Shown here one piece after another: positions 1 through 10,091 of a DNA stretch of 64,000 bases. The notes beneath the pieces are model-generated. The model had not been told where the DNA came from. It made no database searches and saw nothing but the letters and a program-made list of their open reading frames with translations. Every line of letters starts with the position of its first letter. Positions within the stretch are counted from its first letter, which is position 1. This stretch comes from Sphingobacteriaceae bacterium. GTDB lineage: Bacteria > Bacteroidota > Bacteroidia > B-17B0 > Aurantibacillaceae. Made by a program: the position numbers and the translations under genes. The stretch is from contig JADJLA010000001.1 in the NCBI GenBank assembly GCA_016705695.1, positions 799,497-863,496 on the forward strand, in the 5' to 3' direction.

Positions 1-35
1 AAGCAATTATTAATTAAATAAACAAGACATTAGAA

Positions 36-791
36 ATGAATAAATTAATTTTTATAGGATTGATTACACTATTTTCAATTGGTGTTAATGCGCAAAGCAT
101 CTCTCCTTCAGTAATTAATTCGGGAGGAAGAACGAGTACAACAACTATCAATTCGCAAACCGTAATTTATACCGACAACATTGGCGAGGCAGTTATTGGT
201 ACCGGGTCAGTATCAGGGAATATGATCACTCAAGGGTTTTTACAACCAGATCATTCAAATGTAAATGGCGTTTCGGTTACTGTGTTTTCGGGCAGTGTGA
301 CTTGTTCCGATAAACGTGATGGTTTTATTAGAGTTGACGTTGATAACCATCCTGACATTGCATATGTAAAATATTTCTGGACTCCTGATACTTTATGTCC
401 AACTCACGATTGTGATCGTGTAGATAGCCTTTCGGCAGGAACGTTCACTGTTGAAGCAAAATGGATGTTTAACAATGGTAGTCGAGACAGTAGTGAACAT
501 ATTGTGATCATTACAAACAAAAACGGAATTTGTGCCTTAAGTGTTTATACAGGTATTACATTAAGCGGAAGCAATTCTAAATTAACTATTGAGAACATTG
601 AGTTATATCCTCATGCATTGGTTTCAGTGTATAACAGATGGGGTGTAAAATTATTTAGCGCTGATAAATATAATTATGCAGATAACTACTGGCCAAAAAA
701 GAATGAAAAAGTAATGGCGGGAACGTATTTTTACGTCATTGATGCCGGTAAAGATGGAGTAATAAAAAGTTGGGTTGAAGTATTTGAATAG
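36..791 (+). CDS. T9SS-exported protein with type B (gliding-motility type) C-terminal domain
   Basis: The 251-residue product starts with a clear signal peptide (MNKLIFIGLITLFSIGVNAQ, cleavage after the AQ). Residues about 60-165 form an unassigned domain with paired cysteines. The last ~70 residues (IENIELYPHALVSVYNRWGV... ending in GTYFYVID and WVEVFE) match the CHU_C/type B sorting domain of T9SS cargo, which leads proteins across the outer membrane. The ATG at 36 is the only start that keeps the signal peptide. It is followed by PorP/SprF and a PorE-like gene, the usual Bacteroidota arrangement in which a type B substrate is paired with its own PorP/SprF. The passenger function is unknown; export by T9SS is inferred from the domain. 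Confidence 0.85.
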   Translation: MNKLIFIGLITLFSIGVNAQSISPSVINSGGRTSTTTINSQTVIYTDNIGEAVIGTGSVSGNMITQGFLQPDHSNVNGVSVTVFSGSVTCSDKRDGFIRVDVDNHPDIAYVKYFWTPDTLCPTHDCDRVDSLSAGTFTVEAKWMFNNGSRDSSEHIVIITNKNGICALSVYTGITLSGSNSKLTIENIELYPHALVSVYNRWGVKLFSADKYNYADNYWPKKNEKVMAGTYFYVIDAGKDGVIKSWVEVFE

Positions 792-795
792 AAAA

Positions 796-972
796 ATGAG
801 AAACAACGTGTTGCTTTTTTTGACATTAATTATTCCTGCGATATTTCGTGGAATGATAATTGCTTTTAAAAAAGCAGGAAACTTATGTACAGGTTATCAT
901 GATCGTATGAGAGCATCGGTATATTCATTCCTCAAAGCACAAGGCGTTAATTTTGAAACGATCGATCTATAA
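796..972 (+). CDS. possible small protein between T9SS cargo and PorP genes
   Basis: A 58-codon frame with ATG at 796, four bases after the previous stop and eleven before the PorP start. The N-terminus MRNNVLLFLTLIIPAIF looks like a membrane or signal segment; the rest (ending FLKAQGVNFETIDL) resembles nothing I recognise. It could be a genuine small exported protein, or the 5' remnant of a decayed gene. The spacing suits an operon member, but there is no family support. Confidence 0.35.
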   Translation: MRNNVLLFLTLIIPAIFRGMIIAFKKAGNLCTGYHDRMRASVYSFLKAQGVNFETIDL

Positions 973-983
973 ATAGGAACTTG

Positions 984-1915
984 ATGAGGAAGCACATATT
1001 TATTTTTCTTTTAATTAGTGGGGTGTGGAAAGTTGCTGCCCAGCAAGATCCTCAATACAATCTTTATCAATTCAATCCTTTGATCATTAATCCTGCATAT
1101 GCGGGCGCTCGCGACGGATTATCAGTTGTTGCTAATGTGCGAAATCAATGGGTTGGTTTTGATGGATCTCCAAAGACAAATGTTTTAAGTTGCCATGCAC
1201 CAATCCTCAACAAAAATGTGGGTATTGGGTTCACTATAATTGGCGATCGAATGGGTCCCCGTAAGATGTTTGGTTTTTCCGGAAACTTCGCTTATATACT
1301 TAAACTAAATAATAAGTTGAAGTTATCCTTTGGTTTGAATGCGGGCTATAACAGGTACCAGTTTAACTACAATGAAATTACGTTCAAGACCATTGATAAC
1401 ACAACAAAAAACCTTGGTGATTTTAATACCGGGGCTGTCGATTTTAATAGCGGTTTTTATTTAAAGAGTAAAAGTTTTTTCCTGGGCCTTTCCTTTACAC
1501 ATATTGGGGCGAAGAACCTTATGAGATCAACATGAAGGACACTTCATTCAAAGGTTTCTTAACTTATCGTTTACGTACACATCAGTTTTTAACCATTGGA
1601 AAATCATGGATGTTGAATGAGAATGTTGTTTTTGCTCCAACATTAGCTTTCAGAGGCGTTAATCATGGCGAAGGTAATATTGACCTTAACTTTAATTTCT
1701 TCCTTTACAAGAAGCTTTGGTTGGGTTTATTCTTTAGAACTCCTTATGGACCCGGATTTTTACTGAATTATTATGTTACACCAAAATGTAAAGTAGGATA
1801 TAGTTATGATACAGGTTTAGGTAATAACAGGCGATTAGGAGCTTCGCACGAAGTAAGCATTGGCTTCGACTTTTTAGGACAGAAATCAAAAATTATTTCA
1901 CCCCGTTTCTTGTAA
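984..1915 (+). pseudogene. PorP/SprF family outer-membrane protein, interrupted by a -1 frameshift
   Basis: Two overlapping frames (984-1535 and 1532-1915) together give the ~310 residues normal for PorP/SprF, the T9SS/gliding-associated outer-membrane barrel protein. The first piece has a signal peptide (MRKHIFIFLLISGVWKVAA) and the family hallmark QQDPQYNLYQFNPLIINPAY AG; the second carries the last barrel strands and ends SIGFDFLGQKSK. The break lies at 1512-1516: reading ...THIGAK in one frame and EPYEINMKD in the other needs one extra base. The start is the ATG at 984, not the TTG just before it. A real lesion would separate the barrel into two non-functional parts; an assembly indel is equally possible. 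Family identity is secure. Confidence 0.88.
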
Positions 1916-1921
1916 ATATCT

Positions 1922-4585
1922 ATGTACTTTAGAACTATACTCATATTTTTTTCTGTACTCTTAACGGCGTCTTTGTTCGCGCAATTAGGTAAGGCCGACA
2001 AGTTGTATGAGCAGAACCGTTATTTTAAGGCTATTCCATATTATGTTAATGCCACAAAAAAACAAACCACAAAGCAAAAGGCTAATTTAAAACTTGCCGA
2101 TTGCTACCGCAAGGTAAATGAATACGAAAAAGCTGAAAGCGCATATCGCAGCGCTTTAAGCACCGACCCTAATATTGATCCACAAGTGAATTACGACTTC
2201 GCATCCGTATTAAAAGCTAACGGTAAATATGACGAAGCACTGGAACAGTACACTATTTATTTAAAGCAAAAGCCTAATGCGGAATCTGCAAAAAAAGTAA
2301 AGAAGTTTTGTGCAGAGATAAAATATTGGATGAGTAGGCCAAAAGAATACGAAATTAAGAATGTAGAAAAGATAAATTCAGCTAATGCGGAATTTTGCCC
2401 TGTTTATGTGAATAATAAGCTTATTTACGTAGCCGAAAAAACCAGCTTCGATTTTGTTGAATTTGAGAAAAATGATTACAACGGCCAACCTTTCTTAAAC
2501 ATGTACATTGCTCAAGTAAATGGAGCAAGTGCCGAAAAGAGTAAGGACTTCTCAAAGAAAGTAAATTCAGAATCGCATGATGGACCAATAAGTGTTTCTT
2601 CGGATGGCAAAACAATTTATTTCACTAGAGTTACTGGTGGAGGAAAAAAAGCAAGCACAGCCAAGATATACACTGCCATGGGGCACGATCGTACTTGGGG
2701 AAATACAAAACCTTTTCCATACAACAGCGATGAATATTCAGTTGCTCATCCAAGTATCAGTTCTGATAATAATTTATTATTCTTTGCCAGCGATATGAGC
2801 GGTGGATTTGGAGGAAAAGATCTTTGGGTAAGTAAACGTAATGGCGATAACTGGGAAAAGCCGGTGAATCTTGGTCCGGATATTAATACGAGCGGGGATG
2901 AAATGTTTCCTTCAATAAAAAATAACGGTGTATTATTCTTTTCATCAAATGGCTTGCCGGGTTATGGAGGGTTAGATATTTATTCAGCCAAGGCGCTTGA
3001 TGGAAAGTGGTTATTACAGCGTAACGAAGGTTTGAGTATAAATAGTAGTTACGACGATTTTGGTATCACTTTTATGAATGATACACTAGGATATTTTTCC
3101 TCCAATCGTGTTGGAGGAAAGGGAAAAGATGATATTTATTTCTTCCACTTTACGGATAAGTCACTTATTATTTCAGGAACTGTTTTACTTACCGAGAACG
3201 GAAAAGACCCTGCGAAAGGAATTAAAGTTACTTTAAAAGAGGAAGATGGCACTTTGGTAGAGAGCACTAAAACAAACGATAAAGGTTTCTTTGAATTCAA
3301 GAATTTAGATTCCGAGAAAAAGTACATGGCCATTATTGATAATTCTGATCCGCAATTTACGGGTAAGGCCAGATATTTTTTAGCCGATGGAAACAAGATC
3401 GTTCAGCGTGTAACAAATAAGGAAGGATCGGATAAATTTGTTTTCAGAAATTTACCGGTTGACCCAAATGGTTTGCCTGATCTTTATACCAACGATGATC
3501 TTACATTGGCTGGTAATCTTTTGTATGGAGAAAATCCTAGCAAGCCATTAAAGAATACCAAACTGGTGATCAAGAACGAATTTGGCGATGTATTGGAAGA
3601 GACCACTACAAATGAGTTCGGTGCATTTACCTTCCGCAACATTCCATCTGATCAAAATTACATGGTTACTATGGCCGAAAGCGATATTGTGTTGCCTGAT
3701 AATACTAAAGTAACATTAACTAATAAAAGCGGTAAAGAGATCAAGACCTTCTATTCCGGTAGTAATGGAAAATTCAATTTCAAAGTATTAGCGTCGGATA
3801 AGAATACGATCAGTGAAATGAATGCTGCTGATGATAATTTAGTGATGGATATTTTTGGTTTTGTGTATGATGAGAACAAGAAACCAATTGCAAATGCCAA
3901 GATCTTCTTGCGCGAGGATTCAAAAGGTGGTGGTGTAAATGAGATCGCTACCAGTGCCAATGGAAAATTCAACTTTAAGAATTTAAGAGCGGATAAGAAT
4001 TATATTTTTGAAGCAGATGATAAGGACCCTGTTTTAAATGGAGTAAAAAAGATATACATAGCCGATAGCAAAGGCCGTATTTATAGGATAATTACTAAAA
4101 ATGGCGAAGGTAAATTTAGCTTTAAAGTAATTGAATCTGATAAAACATTATTAGGGGACTTTGTAGTGGATGACCCATGGTTGGCTGTATTGGAATTAAA
4201 AAACAAAAAGGAAAAAGAGGAACTAACTATTGTTGAGAATATCTATTATAATTTTGGTGACCATAAATTTGATGAAGCTGGACAAAAAGTGTTAGATAAA
4301 GTAATTACGGTTTTAATTTCGAATCCAAAATTATTGATTGAGTTAAGCTCGCATACGGATTCGCGTTCAAGCGACCAATTTAACTTAGCACTTTCTAAAA
4401 AACGCGCTCAATTTGCCGTTGATTATATGATCGCTAAAGGCGTTGATAAAAAACGATTAAAGGCAATAGGCTATGGCGAAACCAAATTACTCAACAAGTG
4501 TTCTAATAATGTTGAATGCACCGATGATGAACATAAAGTTAATCGCCGGTCAGAATTTAAAATTTCCGAATCTCCATCCTCGTAG
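1922..4585 (+). CDS. PorE-like TPR / PD40 propeller / OmpA protein of the T9SS
   Basis: An 887-residue exported protein. Order of parts: signal peptide (1-20), TPR-like helices (about 25-130, ADKLYEQNRYFKAIPYY), a PD40/WD40-like propeller (about 170-430, with repeated S-DG/FFSSN blades such as LLFFASDMSGGFGGKDLW), three carboxypeptidase-regulatory-like beta-sandwich repeats (about 430-760), and a C-terminal OmpA/MotB peptidoglycan-binding domain (SHTDSRSSDQFNLALSKKRA). This is the architecture of PorE, which anchors T9SS parts to the cell wall, and of the OmpA proteins that accompany type B cargo. It starts six bases after PorP and is probably co-transcribed. Calling it the core PorE rather than a paralogue is inference. 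Confidence 0.85.
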   Translation: MYFRTILIFFSVLLTASLFAQLGKADKLYEQNRYFKAIPYYVNATKKQTTKQKANLKLADCYRKVNEYEKAESAYRSALSTDPNIDPQVNYDFASVLKANGKYDEALEQYTIYLKQKPNAESAKKVKKFCAEIKYWMSRPKEYEIKNVEKINSANAEFCPVYVNNKLIYVAEKTSFDFVEFEKNDYNGQPFLNMYIAQVNGASAEKSKDFSKKVNSESHDGPISVSSDGKTIYFTRVTGGGKKASTAKIYTAMGHDRTWGNTKPFPYNSDEYSVAHPSISSDNNLLFFASDMSGGFGGKDLWVSKRNGDNWEKPVNLGPDINTSGDEMFPSIKNNGVLFFSSNGLPGYGGLDIYSAKALDGKWLLQRNEGLSINSSYDDFGITFMNDTLGYFSSNRVGGKGKDDIYFFHFTDKSLIISGTVLLTENGKDPAKGIKVTLKEEDGTLVESTKTNDKGFFEFKNLDSEKKYMAIIDNSDPQFTGKARYFLADGNKIVQRVTNKEGSDKFVFRNLPVDPNGLPDLYTNDDLTLAGNLLYGENPSKPLKNTKLVIKNEFGDVLEETTTNEFGAFTFRNIPSDQNYMVTMAESDIVLPDNTKVTLTNKSGKEIKTFYSGSNGKFNFKVLASDKNTISEMNAADDNLVMDIFGFVYDENKKPIANAKIFLREDSKGGGVNEIATSANGKFNFKNLRADKNYIFEADDKDPVLNGVKKIYIADSKGRIYRIITKNGEGKFSFKVIESDKTLLGDFVVDDPWLAVLELKNKKEKEELTIVENIYYNFGDHKFDEAGQKVLDKVITVLISNPKLLIELSSHTDSRSSDQFNLALSKKRAQFAVDYMIAKGVDKKRLKAIGYGETKLLNKCSNNVECTDDEHKVNRRSEFKISESPSS

Positions 4586-4588
4586 TTT

Positions 4589-5764
4589 ATGAATATTGTT
4601 TTGTTTGATGAAGAAAATGTATGGCGCAATTTATTGCCCCTCACATTTACACGCCCCATTTCAAAGATAAGGATAGGTATCCTGAGTATAGATGAAAAGT
4701 GGAAACACAATTTCAAAAAGGCTGATATCAGTTATTTATCTTTACCACATTTATGCGATCTGTATCCGGCTAAACTTACAGAGACCAATTATTTCATCAA
4801 TGGTTCGGTTATTCCAAACGGATCTATACCTAAACAGGTAAAGAGCTTAAAGCAGAATGAAGGATTAGCATATAAAGGTACTCTTATTGCGTTTAATGGG
4901 TCGGAAGCATCGCTTAGAGCATTTAATATTTCTAAAACTATTGAAGCTACCGGCGAAGTGATGTTTTTGAAAAATGTATATGATATTTTTAAGAGTAATG
5001 GCGAATGTATTAAAGCTGATTTTGATCTGATCACCAAAGGAAGAAGGTCTAAGACACTTACAAAAACGGTTACCGTTATTGGAAATAGAAAACTTGTTTT
5101 TGTTGAGCAGGGCGCAAGCGTTAATGCAAGTGTTTTAAATACTACAGGTGGACCCATTTATATTGGAAAAGATGCTGAAGTAATGGAAGGTTGCACAGTT
5201 CGCGGGCCTTTTGCATTAGGCGAACACAGCGCTTTAAAAATGAGCGCTAAGATCTATGGTCCAACTACTATTGGCCCGCACAGTAAAGTTGGTGGAGAAG
5301 TAAATAATTCGGTGATATTTGGATATAGCAATAAAGCGCATGATGGATTTTTAGGAAACAGTGTAGTAGGTGAGTGGTGTAATTTGGGAGCAGATACCAA
5401 TAACAGCAATTTAAAAAACAATTACGGCAACGTTAAGTTGTATAATTACCTCCAGCATAAACCGGTTGATACAGGAATGCAGTTTTGTGGATTAATAATG
5501 GGTGATTATTCGAAAACCGGAATAAATACCATGCTCAATACTGGTACTGTGGTTGGAGTGGCCGCAAATATTTTTGGTGCAGGGTTTCCGCCAACACATA
5601 TCCCAAGTTTTAGCTGGGGTGGAGCAGAGGGTTTTGATACATATCAGTCGGAAAAATTATTTGAAACATCCGAAAAAGTATTCGAGCGCAGAGGTCTTAA
5701 ATTTGGCGATAAAGAAAAGAAAATGCTTAATGCAGTTTTTGATCTGAGCGTAAAAAGAAATTAG
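4589..5764 (+). CDS. bacteroidetes-type GlmU-like sugar-phosphate nucleotidyl/acetyltransferase
   Basis: 391 residues beginning MNIVLFDEENVWRNLLPLTFTRP, typical of the Bacteroidota GlmU-related family (putative UDP-GlcNAc pyrophosphorylase with glucosamine-1-phosphate acetyltransferase). The N-terminal ~170 residues are a divergent nucleotidyltransferase region. From about 185 on there is a left-handed beta-helix with hexapeptide pattern (GPIYIGKDAEVMEGCTVRGP, ALGEHSALKMSAKIYG), as in acyltransferases. Expected role: making UDP-GlcNAc for peptidoglycan and LPS in the cytoplasm. The ATG lies three bases after the stop of the PorE-like gene. Its 3' end overlaps the end of the opposite-strand phosphatase gene by four bases. 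Confidence 0.8.
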   Translation: MNIVLFDEENVWRNLLPLTFTRPISKIRIGILSIDEKWKHNFKKADISYLSLPHLCDLYPAKLTETNYFINGSVIPNGSIPKQVKSLKQNEGLAYKGTLIAFNGSEASLRAFNISKTIEATGEVMFLKNVYDIFKSNGECIKADFDLITKGRRSKTLTKTVTVIGNRKLVFVEQGASVNASVLNTTGGPIYIGKDAEVMEGCTVRGPFALGEHSALKMSAKIYGPTTIGPHSKVGGEVNNSVIFGYSNKAHDGFLGNSVVGEWCNLGADTNNSNLKNNYGNVKLYNYLQHKPVDTGMQFCGLIMGDYSKTGINTMLNTGTVVGVAANIFGAGFPPTHIPSFSWGGAEGFDTYQSEKLFETSEKVFERRGLKFGDKEKKMLNAVFDLSVKRN

Positions 5765-7836
5765 ATCTTAATTCCCACCATACAAACATCGTCTACTTGT
5801 TCAATATTTCCTTTCCAATCATTAAAGGTTCGTGTAAGCGTTTTTAATTGCTCGTCCATTGGTGAATTATTGATGGATAGAAGTAGATCATTAAGCTGTT
5901 TGTATTTGAATTTTTTACCTCTTGGTCCGCCAAATTGATCGGCATAACCATCGGTATAAATATAGATTATATCGCCTTTATTAATCTCTAAAGTGTAATT
6001 GGTGAATTTTTCTGTACGTTCGCCATAACCTACCGGCATTTTATCCGCTTCCAGTTCTATAAGTTGGTTATTCCTTATCATGATGGGCGAATTATATGCT
6101 GCTGCATAAGAAAGAGAATACGTGGTTGTTATTTGCTCTTTATTCTCAAATTCCATCTTTTTATCAAAACGCATTAACACGCCATCAAATCCATCTTTTT
6201 GATCGTTCTTACTAATGGTACTTATCAATCGCTCGCGCACATAATCAAATATTTTATTGGGTTCGGTAATTCCCCTTTCGTTAATAGCCTCACTTAAATA
6301 GGCCATATTCAATAAACTCATAAACCCACCCGGAACTCCATGTCCCGTGCTATCACATACGGCAACGTAATACATTTCAGTAACCGTTGACTTGCCGTTT
6401 TTATCTTTTGTTTCGTTACTGATTTGTTTACTAAGCCAATAAAAGTCACCGCTTACAATATCTTTAGGATCAGTTAGAACAAAAGTATCCGCAAAAAATC
6501 TTTTTATCGACTCAAAATTATGAAGCAATGAATCTTGGATCCGTTTTGCATAATTGATACTATCCAAGATCTCTTTTTGTTTTTCTTCAATGATCAATTT
6601 TTGTTCTTCCGTTTGTTTATTTTTTTCCTCAATGATGTGTTTTTGTCTTTGTGTTAAACGGAAGCGATTATAAATGATGATTGAAACGATAATGAGTAAG
6701 GCAACCACAACGATAATAGCGATGAGTTGGATCTTGGCCTTAGCTATCTCAGCGTTTTTGGTTTTTAATTCCATAATATTCATTGTGCGCTCACCGGCCA
6801 TAGTGATGCTATCTTGTTGAACTTTCTTTTGGTAGGTATACTCAAATTGCAATTGATTTATTTCACGTTGTTTATTAGCCTTTGAAAGAGTGTCTTGTAG
6901 GTACTGATATTTTTCATAGAACTTTAGCGACTCCTTAAAATTATTCTTTTTCTTATGGTATTGATACAAACTAACGTAAACACTTGATCGCGTGTCAATG
7001 TCATCGTTCTCGTACGATAGTTTTTCGGCCTTTTCCAAATAGGCGATACCTTGTGCGCCATCACCTTTAAGGCATAATAAATTACCCATTTCAGCATAAG
7101 TACTTGTGATCTCGGCAACATTCTCCGTTTCTATAGCGTATTTCAAAGCAATTTCATAGTTTGCCAGGGCCTCATCATTCATTCCTTTTTCTTCATAAAT
7201 ATTGCCAATGTTATTATAACAATATACTAGACCATTTTTATCATCATATTTTTCGTAAAGTGCTTTACTTTGCATGGCATACTGCATGCTTAGATCGAAG
7301 TCTTTTGTTGCGAGATAAATGATGCAGAAATTATTATAGATACTTGCTTGGTTATACTCGTCATTCAATTTTTTCATCACGCTTAAGCACCTTTTTAAGG
7401 AGTTGAGGCCAAGTTGAAATTCTTTTAGTTTGATGTAAATGGTTCCAATGTTCCCTAACATGATACTTTGGCCCCTGAGGTCATTCAACTGTTCACTTAG
7501 TTTTAAACCTTGTTGGTAATAGTTAACGGCTTGAAGGTAATTACCCCTTAATTGAGAAATAGCCCCGTATGCATTATAAAATTTCGATTTGAATTTTGGA
7601 TGCTTTGCAGCTAGTTTACCTTCTAATCCTAACTTGGCAAATGCTTCCGCGGTATCAAGATTTGTATAAACCTTTTCCCAAATGTGGTCATAAAGCGCCA
7701 GAATACGAATCGTATCATTTTGTTGAGGGTCGTTATATATTTTTAAATAATCTTGATCCTGAGCAGTTGTGTTAAGCCCGGCCAAAAGCAAGAAAAGCAG
7801 TGAAAAATATGAGAAGAATCTATTAATAATGTACAA
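5761..7836 (-). CDS. TPR-sensor SpoIIE/PP2C-type serine phosphatase
   Basis: 691 residues: signal peptide (to about 25, ending TTAQ), six or more TPR motifs (30-320), one transmembrane segment (about 368-390, IQLIAIIVVVALLIIVSIII), a short coiled coil (395-425, rich in E/K/Q), and a C-terminal SpoIIE phosphatase domain. Metal-binding motifs are visible: SGDFYWL, AVCDSTGHGVPGGFMSL and IYIYTDGYADQFGG. Such proteins dephosphorylate STAS-type anti-anti-sigma factors; a STAS protein is encoded at 48848-49195, so a partnership is possible but unproven. The only in-frame usual start near the signal peptide is TTG at 7836; no ATG or GTG is available before the hydrophobic core. Confidence 0.87.
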   Translation of the reverse strand: MYIINRFFSYFSLLFLLLAGLNTTAQDQDYLKIYNDPQQNDTIRILALYDHIWEKVYTNLDTAEAFAKLGLEGKLAAKHPKFKSKFYNAYGAISQLRGNYLQAVNYYQQGLKLSEQLNDLRGQSIMLGNIGTIYIKLKEFQLGLNSLKRCLSVMKKLNDEYNQASIYNNFCIIYLATKDFDLSMQYAMQSKALYEKYDDKNGLVYCYNNIGNIYEEKGMNDEALANYEIALKYAIETENVAEITSTYAEMGNLLCLKGDGAQGIAYLEKAEKLSYENDDIDTRSSVYVSLYQYHKKKNNFKESLKFYEKYQYLQDTLSKANKQREINQLQFEYTYQKKVQQDSITMAGERTMNIMELKTKNAEIAKAKIQLIAIIVVVALLIIVSIIIYNRFRLTQRQKHIIEEKNKQTEEQKLIIEEKQKEILDSINYAKRIQDSLLHNFESIKRFFADTFVLTDPKDIVSGDFYWLSKQISNETKDKNGKSTVTEMYYVAVCDSTGHGVPGGFMSLLNMAYLSEAINERGITEPNKIFDYVRERLISTISKNDQKDGFDGVLMRFDKKMEFENKEQITTTYSLSYAAAYNSPIMIRNNQLIELEADKMPVGYGERTEKFTNYTLEINKGDIIYIYTDGYADQFGGPRGKKFKYKQLNDLLLSINNSPMDEQLKTLTRTFNDWKGNIEQVDDVCMVGIKI

Positions 7837-8071
7837 GTAAATAAATAAACATCGCCTTTACAAGAAACTGGTTCGGGTAATTAGCGAATGAAGGTTTTAA
7901 GTTAGTAAAAAATCCTAAATCAACGCTTATATTTTCCGAAAACCTATTTTTGGTATTTATAGCATGAATAAATCATTTTAGTTTTTAAAGCCCTTGATTT
8001 TACTGGGTTTGCAGGTGAAAAGTACTTTATCAAATTTGTGTTTTTATTAACAAATTTTACTATTATTTTCT

Positions 8072-8079
8072 TATATTTG
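8072..8079 (+). promoter_or_regulatory. -7 box of Bacteroidota type
   Basis: TATATTTG matches the TAnnTTTG -7 consensus and lies 60 bases upstream of the ATG at 8140, in the 300-base divergent gap between the phosphatase and propeller genes. No -33 TTTG box at proper spacing is evident, so this is a motif match only. The rest of the gap is AT-rich without other recognisable signals. Confidence 0.4.
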
Positions 8080-8139
8080 CAGGCCTTTTTTAGGTAATTT
8101 TAGAATTTAAAAGTGTTTTCACAAAAGGTTCAATACGGA

Positions 8140-9678
8140 ATGATAAAATGGGTTTTAATAGGTTTTTTGTTTATTGCTTCATCAGCAATAGGGCAGGACT
8201 TTACAAACTCTTTTCATGTTATGCGTACAGATCTTGGTCAGTTATACGATGGATCCCAGATCAGTGTAAAAACGTATAGCTTCAACTATTCGGTTTACGA
8301 CAAACAAATTGATACTGCTCGAAAGAGTATTTATTTTACTGTAAGGGAAAAAGACGCGAGTGGAAAGTTTTACAGGAATAACGGCTACCAATTTGCGTTT
8401 GATACAAATAAAGACACTGTTCTTTGGGTAAACGATGTGCGTAAATTTGACATTGCCGATAATATGGACGAGCTCCTTATGATCTCAAGCGATGTAAGTA
8501 CAAGTAAATTCAATAAGAACACAGGTCTCGAGCAATTCCAGCATCAAACAAAATTGGTGTTTGTTGACGCCAAGCACAAAATGGGATTAACGTATTCTAT
8601 TCCTACTAAACCCGAAGAGAAAAAAATTCTAAAGGGCGTTAGTTTAGAGAACGGTAATACACTTTTTACCACAAACATTCCAAATGATTTTGATTGGGCC
8701 GAAGCTGTAAAGGCTAATGATTCGATTTTACTAATTTCTTCTTCGGGATTGTATGGTTTAAATATTCGTTCGGGCGCTACATGGTCGGTTACCGATGTTA
8801 CCGGTGAGAAGAATCACGAAAAACTTATTCAATCCATTATTAATCCAAATGCCTTTAGGGTACAGCAAAGTTCTAATCTCGAAAGCCCTTCTGAGGATGT
8901 GATCACGCAAATTTGTTCGAATATTCTTATCGAAGGTGAGAACGTTTATTTTGCCGGAAAGAATAATTTATACTGCATAGCTTACAGTACTGGAAAAGTG
9001 AATTGGCAATTAGATATTAGTAAATATACAGTTAGTAAATCTGCTCTTTTCTTACAAGCAGGAAAATTATTCATGCTGAATCTTGGCGTTGCTAATTTTA
9101 AAGTAAATCAGATTGTATATGGCGCTCCATTTTTAATGCAAGTTGACCCGGCAACAGGAACAATGAATTATAACAATCCGTTACCAATGTTCAAGTATCC
9201 GATCGATTTTCAAATTGGAACGGACCTTGTTTTGGCAGGAAAGAATAATCTTTATTTCATCAATTTAAATGACGGTAAATTCTTTAATGAGATCGATGTG
9301 AATGAATTGCGTTACGGTAATTTTACAGAGTTTGTAAGTGGTAACGATTACTATGTAGAGAAGGAAACTTATTTTGTGCCATTAAATTTTATCAATGATA
9401 ATGTTGTGTATTTCCGTTCTACACATGGTAAAATTTACGGAGTTGAAGGTGGGAGGATCCAATACGAGTATCACGAATCGGAACTTTATAAATACGACAC
9501 AAAATTCAAGGGCTATAAACTTATCAAGCAAAAATTCAAAACATATGTACTTAATTCGAATTTTGAATTGGTAGGTGTTTTAGACATGGAAGATAACGGT
9601 ACTATTACAAACGATAAATTATATTTCTTTAGTGGTAGAAGACTTCATATTTTAACCACCGCAAATTTCAAGAAATAA
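8140..9678 (+). CDS. exported PQQ-like beta-propeller protein
   Basis: About 512 residues from the ATG at 8140, which places MIKWVLIGFLFIASSAIGQ as a signal peptide; an upstream GTG at 8113 would only add nine residues ahead of it. The body contains repeated blades of the type VYFAGKNNLYCIAYSTGKVNWQL and LVLAGKNNLYFINLNDGKFF, the pattern of PQQ-like (BamB-like) propellers. No enzymatic residues were recognised. It is followed four bases later by an ArsC/Spx-like gene. Likely periplasmic; role unknown. Confidence 0.72.
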   Translation: MIKWVLIGFLFIASSAIGQDFTNSFHVMRTDLGQLYDGSQISVKTYSFNYSVYDKQIDTARKSIYFTVREKDASGKFYRNNGYQFAFDTNKDTVLWVNDVRKFDIADNMDELLMISSDVSTSKFNKNTGLEQFQHQTKLVFVDAKHKMGLTYSIPTKPEEKKILKGVSLENGNTLFTTNIPNDFDWAEAVKANDSILLISSSGLYGLNIRSGATWSVTDVTGEKNHEKLIQSIINPNAFRVQQSSNLESPSEDVITQICSNILIEGENVYFAGKNNLYCIAYSTGKVNWQLDISKYTVSKSALFLQAGKLFMLNLGVANFKVNQIVYGAPFLMQVDPATGTMNYNNPLPMFKYPIDFQIGTDLVLAGKNNLYFINLNDGKFFNEIDVNELRYGNFTEFVSGNDYYVEKETYFVPLNFINDNVVYFRSTHGKIYGVEGGRIQYEYHESELYKYDTKFKGYKLIKQKFKTYVLNSNFELVGVLDMEDNGTITNDKLYFFSGRRLHILTTANFKK

Positions 9679-9682
9679 ACCT

Positions 9683-10030
9683 ATGAAAAAGGTTTACTAC
9701 CTCTCAACATGCGATACCTGTTCAAAGATCTTAAAGCAGCTTAAATTAAAGGAAAAAGGCTTTCAGTTGCAAGACATCAAAACTGAACCTATAACAAAAG
9801 TACAGTTAGAAGAAATGCATGAGCTCGCTGGTACTTACGAAGCTTTATTTAGTCGCGTAGCTCTTAAATATAAAGCCCTTGCCGTAAAACCTACCAAGGA
9901 AACCGAATACAAAAAACTCATTTTGGAAGAATATACGTTTTTACGTCGCCCTGTTATTGTATCAGGTAAAAACATATTCATTGGAAATAAAAAAGGTACA
10001 ATTGTAGAGGCCGAAAAGGCGCTTTCTTAA
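9683..10030 (+). CDS. ArsC/Spx-family thioredoxin-fold protein
   Basis: 115 residues, the usual size of the ArsC/Spx family. It begins MKKVYYLSTCDTCSKILKQL with a CxxC active-site pair (C10, C13), then the family spacing to LRRPVIVSGKNIFIG, where R-R-P matches the conserved arginine/cis-proline region. Known members are glutaredoxin-coupled arsenate reductases, or Spx regulators that bind RNA polymerase. No arsenic-resistance genes are nearby, so arsenate reduction should not be assumed. Cytoplasmic; start fixed by ATG right after the propeller stop. Confidence 0.82.
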   Translation: MKKVYYLSTCDTCSKILKQLKLKEKGFQLQDIKTEPITKVQLEEMHELAGTYEALFSRVALKYKALAVKPTKETEYKKLILEEYTFLRRPVIVSGKNIFIGNKKGTIVEAEKALS

Positions 10031-10091
10031 GTTCAATAAACATTTATTTTTTTTAGCTAAATTGGTCATCTAATTCAAATTTTGAATTGAG

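Noticed and set aside
4789..5157. 122-codon minus-strand frame inside the GlmU-like gene
   Set aside because: Shadow of a well-supported gene; no domain, no spacing logic.
9683..10030. Arsenate reductase function
   Set aside because: The fold fits ArsC and Spx alike; no arsenic genes nearby, so only family membership is claimed.
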